64,000 bases of DNA from an uncultured Collinsella sp. (GTDB lineage: Bacteria > Actinomycetota > Coriobacteriia > Coriobacteriales > Coriobacteriaceae), in NCBI GenBank assembly GCA_900541035.1, contig UQIN01000004.1, positions 60,343-124,342 on the forward strand. The letters run 5' to 3'. Below are positions 56,439 to 64,000 of this stretch, piece after piece. Position numbers and translations under genes: made by a program. Every line of letters begins with the position of its first letter. The stretch's first letter is position 1. The notes below the pieces were generated by a model, which did not search any database, was not told the DNA's origin, and saw only the letters and a program-made list of their open reading frames with translations.

Positions 56439-57401
56439 TTAACCAAACCAATGTTCAACTTCGGCGCGCGTGGGAATCGATTGCTGAGCGCCCAGGCGCG
56501 ACACCGTCACTGCCGAGGCGCGAGCACCCGCGGCCATGCACTCAAAGAGCGGCAAGCCCTCTAGGCGAGCCGCCGCCAACGCGCCGATAAACGTATCGCC
56601 GGCGGCCGTGGTATCGACTACCGTGCTCGAAAGTGCCGGCATGCGCAGCAGCTCACCGTCATCGCCGAGCGTAACCGAGCCGGCACCGCCCAACGTGATG
56701 ACCGCAGCTCCGGCACCCCTAGCGAGCAGGACGTTGAGCGCCGCGACGCAGCTTGCATCGTCCGCGGGCAAGATTCCCGTCAGCACCTGGCACTCGGTCT
56801 CGTTGGGACAGACCAGGTCGACCGCAGGCCAGACCTCCGCAGGCAGCTCGCAGGCGGGCGCTGGATTAAAGACCGTATAGAACCCCAGCTCGTGAGCGCA
56901 AACAAGCGCCTCGGCCGTCGCCGCAAGGTCACATTCGCCCTGGGCGATAAAGACGCTTCCGGCAGCCGGGGCAATCTCGCTGGCGTCGCCGTCGAGCTCA
57001 TGGGCCACCAGACGCCTCAGCGCGCAGGCAACGTCCGCGCCCGCAAGCGCATGGTTGGCGCCCGATGACAGTATGATGCGGTTGTCGCCCTCGCAGCGAA
57101 TGATGGTCGCCGTTCCCGTCTCCACGTCATCGCGATGCACTACAAAGTCACAGTCCACGCCGGCGTCTTGGAGCCCCGTCACGAGCGACGCGCCGAACGC
57201 GTCGCGACCGACCGCGCCGATCATGCACGTGTGCGCACCCATGCGCGCGGCGGCAACGGCCTGGTTAGCGCCCTTGCCACCGGCGTTGGTGATAAACCCG
57301 CTGCCGCCGACGGTCTCGCCCGCACGCGGTATGCGCTCGCACGCCACCGAAAGGTCCATGTTCATACTGCCGAACACCGCAACGATGCCGCGATCTGCCA
57401 T
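56439..57401 (-). CDS. rbsK: Ribokinase
   Basis: 320 aa PfkB-family kinase. FGSMNMDLSVACERIPRAGE opening, GGKGANQAVAAARMG (substrate), VCPNETE, and the anion-hole/base DTTAAGDTFIGALAA (aspartate near residue 265) are all present. Converts ribose to ribose-5-phosphate, using the ribose freed by the nucleoside hydrolase. ATG 57401 has GAGGAGG upstream. First gene of the two-gene operon. Confidence 0.94.
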   Translation of the reverse strand: MADRGIVAVFGSMNMDLSVACERIPRAGETVGGSGFITNAGGKGANQAVAAARMGAHTCMIGAVGRDAFGASLVTGLQDAGVDCDFVVHRDDVETGTATIIRCEGDNRIILSSGANHALAGADVACALRRLVAHELDGDASEIAPAAGSVFIAQGECDLAATAEALVCAHELGFYTVFNPAPACELPAEVWPAVDLVCPNETECQVLTGILPADDASCVAALNVLLARGAGAAVITLGGAGSVTLGDDGELLRMPALSSTVVDTTAAGDTFIGALAAARLEGLPLFECMAAGARASAVTVSRLGAQQSIPTRAEVEHWFG

Positions 57402-57588
57402 GGAAACCTCCTCATCTGCGGGCCTTATGCCCACCGTCGGCCGTCGATCGTGCACTCTCGCACCCCCTATAACTTTAGTTCACTTTGATGTGGACGCGCG
57501 CTTGAGCTTGCGCCAGCAGCAAGCATTCACAGGAGCAGGCAGTTACAATGAAGGCGTGCTGATTATTCTCGTCATTGGATGATGTTTT

Positions 57589-59805
57589 ATGGAACAACTC
57601 TCGCAATCGGGCTCGCGCGGTCGACGCCGCACGGGCAACGAGCCGGCACCGCACGAACGCGTGAAGGGCGGACGCCGTGCCAACGAACCGCGACGCACCG
57701 CGAGCCCCCATCGCGCTTCTGCCAACAACGCGGGCCGCGCCAACACTCCCGCCGCGGAGCAGACGCCTGCTCGCCCCAAGTCCCGCTACATCCCTGCACT
57801 CGACGGTCTGCGTACGCTCGCCGTCGTCGCGGTGGTGCTCTATCACCTTAACCTCACGTGGGCTCAGGGCGGCCTGCTTGGCGTCACGATCTTCTTTGTG
57901 CTTTCGGGCTATCTGATCACGCGCTTGCTGCTCAACGAAGTCGCTAAGACCGGCCGCATCGACCTCAAGAGCTTCTGGATCCGCCGCATCCGTCGCCTGG
58001 TCCCCGCCGTGGTGACCGTCGTGGTGGTGACCTGTGCGCTGTGCACCGTCTTCAACCACGTGATGCTCACCAAGATGCGCCCCGACATTCTGCCGTCGCT
58101 GTTGTTCTTCAACAACTGGTGGCAGATTGCCCAAAACGTCTCGTACTTCAATGCTCTGGGCGACCCCTCGCCGCTTACGCACTTTTGGTCGCTCGCCATC
58201 GAGGAACAGTTCTACCTGGTTTGGCCCCCGCTGCTGCTCGCTATGGTATCCATGCACATGAGCAAGCCCAACACGCGCCGCGTGGTTCTGGGCCTGGCTG
58301 CTTTCTCCGCCATCGCCATGATGGTGCTCTATAACCCCGCCGCCGACCCCAGCCGCGTGTACTACGGCACCGACACCCGCGTGTTCTCGCTGCTGCTGGG
58401 CGCCTGGATGGCCTTTATCCCCGATCGCGACCTGGCGCCGGTGCGTCTCGCTCATCGTTTGGGGCTCAATCGCCTGGCTGACGCCGCCAAGCACGGCAAG
58501 AACGCCGAGAGCAAGCATGACGCTACAACCGACGGCGCAGCCGAGACCGTCCCGGCACAGCCGAGCGCCCTCGTGCGTTTTTGGTCCTCGCCCGCATCCA
58601 TCGATGTATTGGGCGTCGTGGGTCTGGTTGGCCTTGCCGCCATGGTCGCGCTCACCAACGGCTACACTGCGTTCCAGTATCGCGGCGGCACGCTGTTATG
58701 CTCCATCCTCACGCTCATGGTCATCGCGGCCTGCGTGCAGCCCCAGGGAATGGTTGCCCGCGCGCTGTCCGCCGAGCCGCTCGTGTGGGTTGGCAAGCGC
58801 TCATACAGCATCTACCTGTGGCACTATCCGCTGCTGTTGCTTATGAACCCGGTCGCCAACATCAACGATACACCGTGGTGGCAGTACATTTTGCAGGTGC
58901 TGTTGGTGGTCACCGTGGCCGAATGCTCATATCGCTTTATCGAGACGCCGTTTAGAAAGGGCGCCTTTGGGCGCACCGTATCCGAGTTCCGCGACGGCAC
59001 CACCACGCCCGCCAACTGGGTGCGCGCGCATATTCCCGCGTGCGCCACTTGCGGCATCGTGCTTGTTATCGCGCTGGGCGGCCTGATCTTTGTGCCCGAG
59101 ACGTCTGCGCTGAGCGGCGAGGGCGCCGAAGTCCTCAACAAGGAAGCCAAGAACACCGCGCCCACCGACCAGCAGGCGGCCGACGACACCGACAAGGACA
59201 ACGACGGCTTCCCCGATGGCTCCTACGATCTGCTTATGATCGGCGACTCCGTGTCGCTGCGTGCCGTAGACACCTTTGACGGCGTGTTCCCGCACAGCCA
59301 TATCGATGCCGAAAAGGGCCGCCAGTTTGATGCGGGGCGCGCGACATTTGAGGGCTATATCCAGCAGAACCTTGCCGGCAAGATCGTGGTCTTTGCCCTG
59401 GGCACCAACGGCTTGGTAACCGACGACCAGATCGACGCCATCATGGCCGATGCAGAAGATAAGCGTATTGTGGTGTTTGTGAACACGCGCAGCCCGCAGC
59501 CGTGGGTTGGCTCTACCAACCAGGCCATCGCCAACGCCGCTACGCGCTACAAGAACGTGCGCGTTGTCGACTGGTACGGATACAGCGCTAACCGAAATGA
59601 CCTGTTCGACGGCGATGGCACGCATCTATCGACCACCGGCGTGACCGAGTATCTCAACTTGATCCACGACGCGGTCAAGAAGGACCTGCCCGTGCACCCC
59701 GAGGACCACGTCAACGACCCGCAGCCGGCAGCGGTCAAGTCTGCCACCGACGCACTCGTCAACGCGCTCGCCTTCAAGCCGCACAAGCTGGGCACCGACA
59801 AGTAA
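57589..59805 (+). CDS. OatA-type acyltransferase (acyltransferase-3 + SGNH domain)
   Basis: 738 aa. A cytoplasmic, Arg-rich N-terminal tail of about 65 residues precedes an acyltransferase-3 membrane domain (YIPALDGLRTLAVVAVVLYH; FFVLSGYLITRLLL; THFWSLAIEEQFYLVWP; RSYSIYLWHYPLLLL) with about eleven helices. After residue 500 an extracellular SGNH-type domain follows (LLMIGDSVSLRAVD with the catalytic serine; HLSTTGVTEYL with the DxxH-like end GDGTHLS). It is the layout of peptidoglycan O-acetyltransferase OatA, which gives lysozyme resistance. Other exported acceptors are possible. Ribosome site is weak (TTGGATG). Confidence 0.9.
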   Translation: MEQLSQSGSRGRRRTGNEPAPHERVKGGRRANEPRRTASPHRASANNAGRANTPAAEQTPARPKSRYIPALDGLRTLAVVAVVLYHLNLTWAQGGLLGVTIFFVLSGYLITRLLLNEVAKTGRIDLKSFWIRRIRRLVPAVVTVVVVTCALCTVFNHVMLTKMRPDILPSLLFFNNWWQIAQNVSYFNALGDPSPLTHFWSLAIEEQFYLVWPPLLLAMVSMHMSKPNTRRVVLGLAAFSAIAMMVLYNPAADPSRVYYGTDTRVFSLLLGAWMAFIPDRDLAPVRLAHRLGLNRLADAAKHGKNAESKHDATTDGAAETVPAQPSALVRFWSSPASIDVLGVVGLVGLAAMVALTNGYTAFQYRGGTLLCSILTLMVIAACVQPQGMVARALSAEPLVWVGKRSYSIYLWHYPLLLLMNPVANINDTPWWQYILQVLLVVTVAECSYRFIETPFRKGAFGRTVSEFRDGTTTPANWVRAHIPACATCGIVLVIALGGLIFVPETSALSGEGAEVLNKEAKNTAPTDQQAADDTDKDNDGFPDGSYDLLMIGDSVSLRAVDTFDGVFPHSHIDAEKGRQFDAGRATFEGYIQQNLAGKIVVFALGTNGLVTDDQIDAIMADAEDKRIVVFVNTRSPQPWVGSTNQAIANAATRYKNVRVVDWYGYSANRNDLFDGDGTHLSTTGVTEYLNLIHDAVKKDLPVHPEDHVNDPQPAAVKSATDALVNALAFKPHKLGTDK

Positions 59806-59829
59806 CCTGCAGCGCAAACTTCCCACATC

Positions 59830-59864
59830 CGGAGGGGGTGTCTGCCACGGCAGACACCCCCTCC
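59830..59864 (+). terminator. Hairpin after the OatA-type gene
   Basis: CCGGAGGGGGTGTCTGCC / GGCAGACACCCCCTCCGG, a long perfect stem 25 bases past the stop. No clear T tract, so termination is likely but not certain. Confidence 0.7.
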
Positions 59865-60012
59865 GGCAGTTAGGGACACTCCTGGCGCAGCCAATGAAGA
59901 CCTCTACGGATGAATTCCAGGCCGCTCCGTCGCTCCAGACATCGTTTCCGCGCCTCGTGCCTGCCCCAAACAATCAAAACAAGCCCTTTTCGCCGCACCC
60001 TCAAAGGTCTGT

Positions 60013-60235
60013 GGGCAAAAAAGGCAAATATGAGTACTGTTACCATTTTAGTAGCAGGCAAAACCACCCAAAATGACGTCCGAGCGACCCCTACAACCCC
60101 CTAAAGCAGCCAACCTGACTGGTTTAAGGCGTATTGGAGCCAATTTTAATGAACATACTAAAGGCTATGTTCATTATCTTTTAGGATGTAAATGCTATTC
60201 ACTTAGCAACAGTACTCATATTTGGCATTTTTTGT
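60013..60235. repeat. AT-rich MITE-like element with 29-bp imperfect inverted ends
   Basis: Left end GGCAAAAAAGGCAAATATGA then GTACTGTT; the right end (60209-60235) is its near reverse complement. Inside is a perfect 10-bp dyad AATGAACATA / TATGTTCATT (60148-60175). About 223 bp, much AT-richer than the genome. It resembles the hypF element in size and plan, but the end sequences differ. Confidence 0.65.
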
Positions 60236-60268
60236 CCATTGCTATATAACTAACACCCTATAGCAGAC

Positions 60269-60300
60269 GAAAAACAGGCCGCAGCCCATCGCTGCGGCCT
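60269..60300 (-). terminator. Terminator of the Nramp-related gene
   Basis: AACAGGCCGCAGC / GCTGCGGCCTGTT followed on the minus strand by TTTTT. Confidence 0.9.
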
Positions 60301-60321
60301 GTTCGGAAGCAAAAGTGGGCG

Positions 60322-61584
60322 CTACGCGCTGTAGCCCATCGCTTGCAGCACAAACATGACGACCGTCAGCACCGTAATCACGCCGATAGTCGCCCAAGTG
60401 AGCACATTCCATACGCGGCCGTTGCGGTTGGCGCCCATAATGTGGCGATCCGCCGCGATAACCACCTGGAATACCAAGACTACAGGCAGCAGCACGCCGT
60501 TGATGACCTGCGAGGTCATCATAATCTGGAACAAATCGACGCCAGGCATGAGCACCAACACGGCAGAAATGCCGATGATGGCCGTAATGATGCCGCGGTA
60601 AACCGGAGCCTCGTCCCAGCTGCGATCGGCGCCGCGCTCCCAGCCAAAAGCCTCGCAGATGGCACTCGACGTAACGCCCGGCAGCACGCAGGCAGCCAAA
60701 AAACTCGCTGCGACCAGGCCCGAGGCAAACAGCACCGTGGACCACTGGCCCGCGATGGGCTCCAGCGCGCGGGCGGCATCGGCGGCATCGCTAATCTGAA
60801 TACCCGCCGGGAACAGCACCGTACCGGTCGTGATAATAATGAAGCCCGCAATGATATCAGCAGCGATCGAGCCGCTCACGGTATCAATACGCTGCAGCAC
60901 GATGTCGTCCTCGACCGCATTCTTATCGACCACGTTGTTCTGAGCCAAGAAGATCATCCACGGTGCGATGGTGGTACCGATTGTTGCGACCACAAGCGAC
61001 ACGTAGCTGGGATCATTCTGAATATTGGGGACGACCAAGTCGACCGCGACCTCGCCCCAGTTGGGGCCGGCCATAAACGCGGCGACGATGTAGGTCACGA
61101 ACACGCAGCTTACCAGCAGCAAAATCTTCTCGATGCGCTGGAAACTGCCCGACATGGTAAGCATCCACACCAGCAGCGCCACGAGCGGCACCGAGATACT
61201 CGCCGGAACGCCAAAGAGGGCAAGGCCACTCGCGATACCCGCGAACTCCGAGATGGTCACCGCCGTATTGGCGATCAACAGCGCCGCCATGGCCAGCACG
61301 CTCTTGCGCACGCCAAAGCGCTCGCGAATGAGCGACGCCAAGCCCTTACCCGTGACGCATCCGCAGCGCGCCGCGGTCTCCTGCGTCACGACAAGCAGCA
61401 CGGTCATGACGGGAAGCATCCAGAGCATCTTATAGCCATAGCTGGCGCCCGCGCTGGAATACGTGGCGATGCCGCCGGCGTCATTGCCCGAAAGCGCCGC
61501 CAGAAGACCGGGGCCCATGGCGCCAAAGATGGCCGCGATGGTCAGCTTTTGCTTGGTGCTCGGCTTTTGCTTCGTATTTTGCAC
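60322..61584 (-). CDS. Nramp-family divalent metal transporter, probable magnesium type (NRMT-like)
   Basis: 420 aa, 11 membrane helices. In metal-binding helix 1 the canonical DPGN motif is replaced by a segment reading SGNDAGGIATYS, and in helix 6 the canonical MPH is APW (GTTIAPWMIFLAQNNVV). Such changes mark Nramp-related magnesium transporters, a group known from the related gut actinobacterium Eggerthella lenta. GTG 61584 is 8 bases after the stop of the MgtE-like gene, with TAGGTGG as ribosome site; upstream in-frame starts fall inside that gene. Coupling with MgtE supports Mg2+ rather than Mn2+ or Fe2+. Confidence 0.85.
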   Translation of the reverse strand: MQNTKQKPSTKQKLTIAAIFGAMGPGLLAALSGNDAGGIATYSSAGASYGYKMLWMLPVMTVLLVVTQETAARCGCVTGKGLASLIRERFGVRKSVLAMAALLIANTAVTISEFAGIASGLALFGVPASISVPLVALLVWMLTMSGSFQRIEKILLLVSCVFVTYIVAAFMAGPNWGEVAVDLVVPNIQNDPSYVSLVVATIGTTIAPWMIFLAQNNVVDKNAVEDDIVLQRIDTVSGSIAADIIAGFIIITTGTVLFPAGIQISDAADAARALEPIAGQWSTVLFASGLVAASFLAACVLPGVTSSAICEAFGWERGADRSWDEAPVYRGIITAIIGISAVLVLMPGVDLFQIMMTSQVINGVLLPVVLVFQVVIAADRHIMGANRNGRVWNVLTWATIGVITVLTVVMFVLQAMGYSA

Positions 61585-61592
61585 GCGACCAC

Positions 61593-63437
61593 CTAACCCA
61601 CGACTGACATGGTGAGCAGCACCGCGGCGATGCAGTACGCCACACACGAGATCATGACGGCGATGACGTTCATGGCGGTACCCGACGTATTGAGGTCGTG
61701 CTCGTCACGCCAGAACAGCACCATCAGGTAAATCACGGCACTCATGTTGCCAACCAGGCAAATGACGGCAGCGATATTAAAGCAGCCGGTAAAGAGCTGC
61801 TCTTCAAACATAGTGGCATCGGGGAACGCGGCGGTGCGCACCAGCTGCGCGCACAGGTAGGTCACGAGTGACAGGATCAGGCCCATACCCGTGCTCTGGA
61901 AGAAGAATCCCAGGTACGGTTTGGGCTCGTCGTCGTGACCGTCGTACTCGAGGAAGTAGTTCTTGACGAACGACACCATGCGTGAGGCAGCCAGCAGCAC
62001 GAGCGGCATGGCGCACATGGGGAACACCACCAGATGCGCGGAGCCCAGCGCAGTCCCCAGCACGGTCGCCATAATGCACGAGGCGATGCCCCACACGACG
62101 ACCCAGTACTGACGATGCACGAACCAGCTGAGCACGTTCGTCGAGTCGTCCGACGCGCTATCGCCCGAGCCGACACCGGCGATCTGCAGGTCCTCCTGAT
62201 GCTCCTCGGCGATAACGTCCATGGCGTCGTCGAAGGTCACGATACCCAGGATATGACGGTTCTCGTCGCAGACAGGGATGGCAACCAGGTCGTACTTGGT
62301 CATCTCGTCCGTTACGTCTTCCTGGTCCTCGTCGGGCGACACGTAGACCAGGTCGCGATAGGCGAGCTGGCCCAGCGTGGCGTCGCGGTCGGCCACGATC
62401 AGCGTGCGCAGCGAGAGCACGCCCGTCAGCATGCCACTCGGATCCTCGGTATAGACGTAGTAGACGCTCTCAAAGTCCTCGTCGAGTTTGCGAATCGCCT
62501 CGATGGCATCGCCGACCGTCGCCGTGGCGGGCAGCGAGACAAACTCCGAGGTCATGATACGGCCGGCGGTGTTGTCCTCGTAGCCCAGCAGGTTACGAAT
62601 CGCCTTCTCCTCCTTGACGCCCATCAGGCGCAGGAGCTTCTCGGCCTTCTCATAATCGAGCTCGTCGATCAGGTCGGCAGCGTCGTCCGGGTCCATCATG
62701 GCCAGCATCGACGATGCGTCGGTATCGGACAGGCCCTCGAGCATCTCGGTCATGAGCTCGTCGTCATCGAACTCCGAGATGGCCTCGGCGGCCTGGGCGG
62801 TGTCGAGCTGCGCGAACACCTGCGCGCGCAGGCGCGGGTCGAGCTGCTCGATGATGTCGGCAATGTCAGCAGGATGCAGCTCGCCAAGCGTCTTGTGCGA
62901 CACCGAGAGCTGGATGTTCTTAGTCGAGCGATCGAGCAGGTCCATGTAAGACCAGGCGATAATGTCCTCGCTGAGCGGCTTGCCCAGGTGCTTCATAAAG
63001 CCCTCGACGACATGCTCGAGTGTGGGGCTGATCGCGCGCAGCAGACCGCGGGCGCCGACCTCGGCACCCAGCAGGCGCAGCTGATTTTCGCCCGACATGG
63101 AGAACTTGATGTCGTTGACGCGCACGACCTTCATGCCCTGCGTGTCGACAATCTGCTTGTTAAGTACGTCGCGGGCGAGCAAGAGTTCGGTCGGCTGCAG
63201 GTACGAAAAACGGATTTCGGTGGCCGACGTCTTAAGGTGCACACCCGTCTCGTCGATACGGTCGACCCATTTGCGCCAGCTGATCATAAACGGTGTCTTG
63301 CCGGGACCACGGAACGCGAGCGACGTCACGTGCGGAAAAACTTCGCCGGTTGCAATGCCAAAATCGTTCACAACGCCGAGCTTTTCGCCGTCGACGTCCA
63401 AGACCGGCAATTTGAGCATCTCACTCAGATAATTCAA
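61593..63437 (-). CDS. MgtE N/CBS-domain protein with atypical membrane domain
   Basis: 614 aa. An N-terminal PRC-barrel-like part (LPVLDVDGEKLGVVNDFGIA) is followed by the MgtE N domain (LHPADIADIIEQLDPRLRAQ, SSMLAMMDPDDAADLIDEL), two CBS domains (MTSEFVSLPATATVGDAIEA; YDLVAIPVCDENRHILGIV) and five C-terminal helices. The usual MgtE pore sequence with GGNxGxQ is not seen; the membrane part reads FFFQSTGMGLILSLVTYLCA. It may be a Mg2+ sensor/regulator of the Nramp-like protein made from the same transcript, or a diverged channel. The start is TTG 63437 with GGGGAG 6 bases upstream. Confidence 0.82.
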   Translation of the reverse strand: MNYLSEMLKLPVLDVDGEKLGVVNDFGIATGEVFPHVTSLAFRGPGKTPFMISWRKWVDRIDETGVHLKTSATEIRFSYLQPTELLLARDVLNKQIVDTQGMKVVRVNDIKFSMSGENQLRLLGAEVGARGLLRAISPTLEHVVEGFMKHLGKPLSEDIIAWSYMDLLDRSTKNIQLSVSHKTLGELHPADIADIIEQLDPRLRAQVFAQLDTAQAAEAISEFDDDELMTEMLEGLSDTDASSMLAMMDPDDAADLIDELDYEKAEKLLRLMGVKEEKAIRNLLGYEDNTAGRIMTSEFVSLPATATVGDAIEAIRKLDEDFESVYYVYTEDPSGMLTGVLSLRTLIVADRDATLGQLAYRDLVYVSPDEDQEDVTDEMTKYDLVAIPVCDENRHILGIVTFDDAMDVIAEEHQEDLQIAGVGSGDSASDDSTNVLSWFVHRQYWVVVWGIASCIMATVLGTALGSAHLVVFPMCAMPLVLLAASRMVSFVKNYFLEYDGHDDEPKPYLGFFFQSTGMGLILSLVTYLCAQLVRTAAFPDATMFEEQLFTGCFNIAAVICLVGNMSAVIYLMVLFWRDEHDLNTSGTAMNVIAVMISCVAYCIAAVLLTMSVVG

Positions 63438-63578
63438 TGGTGCTCCCCATCATTATTCCTGCGGACCGCGCGACCATGCCGGCACGCAATCCGTGGACTT
63501 TTAGATATGCATACGCATGCGCGGGCGGCACGCCGCTCGGCGCTCACACCCCGTGCACGCGCAGAAAGCACCTGCATG

Positions 63579-63635
63579 GGGTCATCGACTGTATGGTCGA
63601 GGTTTGGATTTCACCTGTAACCTTTCTCTTGACCC
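63579..63635 (-). ncRNA. Possible three-way-junction leader RNA ahead of the mgtE-type gene
   Basis: On the minus strand: GGGTC (63635-63631) pairs with GACCC (63583-63579); within it GGTT/AACC (63622-63619 with 63604-63601) and TCGAC/GTCGA (63600-63596 with 63589-63585) form two inner stems. The loop contains ACAGGTGAAATCC. It lies about 140 bases before the start codon. I recognise no known riboswitch; the stems are short and no second copy exists to test them. Confidence 0.35.
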
Positions 63636-63743
63636 TCATTAACCGCAGTAACTATAGCATCAGCATCGCGCTGCGGCACCGAATTTATGCGCTGCACATT
63701 GCAGGCATACCAAACCCTTGAATATCAACTTCATCCGAACACC

Positions 63744-63781
63744 TCCCATATTCATCCGCACATGTACGGATGAATATGGGA
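63744..63781. repeat. Perfect 15-bp inverted repeat near the IS30-type gene
   Basis: TCCCATATTCATCCG (63744-63758) and CGGATGAATATGGGA (63767-63781) around an 8-base loop. IS30 elements favour palindromic targets; it may be such a site or part of the element's left end. Confidence 0.75.
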
Positions 63782-63833
63782 ACCCGATACCCTGAGGGCC
63801 GGATCGGCCGGCCCCGGGAGATCGGAGGACGTC

Positions 63834-64000
63834 ATGTCCGGAAAGAGCGGAAAGAGCGGGAAGGGCGCCGCGAGGGCGGTCCCGAGGGCCTACGGCAGGC
63901 TCACGAGGCACGAGCGGGACACGGTCCAGAGGATGCTGGAGCGCGGGGCCTCGTGCAGGGAGATCGCGAGGGAGCTGGGCAGGTCGCCCTCGACGGTGAG
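63834..64000 (+). mobile_element. IS30-type transposase, N-terminal part (cut by window edge)
   Basis: 55 codons: a basic Gly/Lys-rich start (MSGKSGKSGKGAARAVPRAY), then RLTRHERDTVQRMLERGASC and REIARELGRSPSTV, the HTH of IS30-family transposases, whose complete form continues with SRE. GGAGG lies 7 bases before the ATG. The GC content is higher than that of its neighbours, in keeping with a mobile element. The element's left terminal repeat must lie in 63640-63830 but I could not define it. Confidence 0.75.

Larger units (their letters stand above)
59806..60321. other. 516-bp gap with terminators and a MITE-like element
   Basis: Contains a 17-bp-stem hairpin after the acyltransferase gene (59830-59864), an AT-rich element with inverted ends (60013-60235) and the terminator of the Nramp gene (60269-60300). 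The ORFs here are short and lack ribosome sites; I call none of them. Confidence 0.7.
63438..63833. other. 396-bp gap: mgtE leader, IS boundary and palindrome
   Basis: Contains the 5' leader of the MgtE-type gene with a compact folded segment (63579-63635), then a palindrome (63744-63781) and the upstream flank of an IS30-type transposase. I see no gene in it. Confidence 0.6.

Noticed and set aside
59894..60104. Short ORFs of about 60 codons in the gap before the Nramp gene
   Set aside because: No ribosome sites, odd composition, and they run into the MITE-like element.
63438..63660. M-box, yybP-ykoY or cobalamin riboswitch before the mgtE-type gene
   Set aside because: GGTGAAATCC resembles part of the cobalamin box, but the other conserved blocks are missing, and no M-box or yybP-ykoY motif is seen.
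1..64000. tRNA or rRNA genes
   Set aside because: No T-loop/acceptor-stem patterns or rRNA core sequences were recognised in the gaps; a covariance-model scan could still find one that I missed.

Overview
The window looks like chromosome of a high-GC Gram-positive gut bacterium of the class Coriobacteriia, most likely Collinsella. This rests on protein character (NiFe-hydrogenase maturation genes, many PTS and 6-phospho-beta-glucosidase genes, an Nramp/MgtE pair) and on the very dense intergenic palindromes; no rRNA or tRNA gene was recognised. The species is inferred, not proven. Almost all of the window is coding, with 52 protein-coding entries including a leader peptide, two remnants and two genes cut by the window edges.

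Layout. 0-4.6 kb: hydrogenase maturation genes hypF(partial)-hypC-hypD-hypE on the plus strand, then a HAD phosphatase; hypF carries an in-frame 207-bp inverted-repeat insertion. 4.8-12.7 kb: a lipoprotein, a stand-alone glucose-type PTS IIA, a GH1 6-phospho-beta-glucosidase, an AraC regulator, a GH106-like enzyme and an RpiR regulator. 12.8-17.8 kb: a XRE/zinc-ribbon regulator, pyrE, and an MgtA-type Mg2+ ATPase with a probable leader peptide. 17.9-23.3 kb: a lipoprotein/zinc-ribbon gene set and a membrane LuxR regulator. 23.5-30.1 kb: an apiosidase-like (DUF4038) enzyme, a beta-glucoside PTS IIBC, a divergent esterase and a DUF1593 protein. 30.3-34.7 kb: a DUF4428/zinc-ribbon/SPFH/lipoprotein operon. 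34.7-38.8 kb: a response regulator and two membrane sensor proteins. 38.9-44.9 kb: a second GH1 enzyme, an AAA ATPase, DUF4867, luxS, a ROK kinase and a broken DUF6198 gene. 45-51.1 kb: an FGGY kinase, split transketolase, FucI-like isomerase and LacI regulator. 51.2-55.3 kb: a textbook licT-PTS-GH1 operon with an RNA antiterminator site. 55.4-64 kb: nucleoside hydrolase and ribokinase, an OatA-like acetyltransferase, an Nramp/MgtE magnesium pair, and the start of an IS30-type transposase.

Functional themes. Glycoside use dominates: three GH1 enzymes and two PTS IIBC permeases without their own IIA domain (the stand-alone IIA near 5.7 kb could serve them), plus enzymes related to apiosidase and rhamnosidase. 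The isomerase-split transketolase-FGGY kinase operon has the logic of a ketulose pathway such as apiose degradation, and TAAAC/GTTTA motifs near its LacI gene recur at the PTS/apiosidase/esterase promoter, suggesting one regulon. Three Mg2+ transport genes form a second theme.

The most unusual content is intergenic. At least eight families of inverted repeats occur, several placed just 3' of genes. In some families the stems keep pairing through G-U wobbles only on one strand, or change together between copies, which points to function as RNA. The best case is a composite 3' element with three copies, at 4.7, 13.8 and 46.5 kb.
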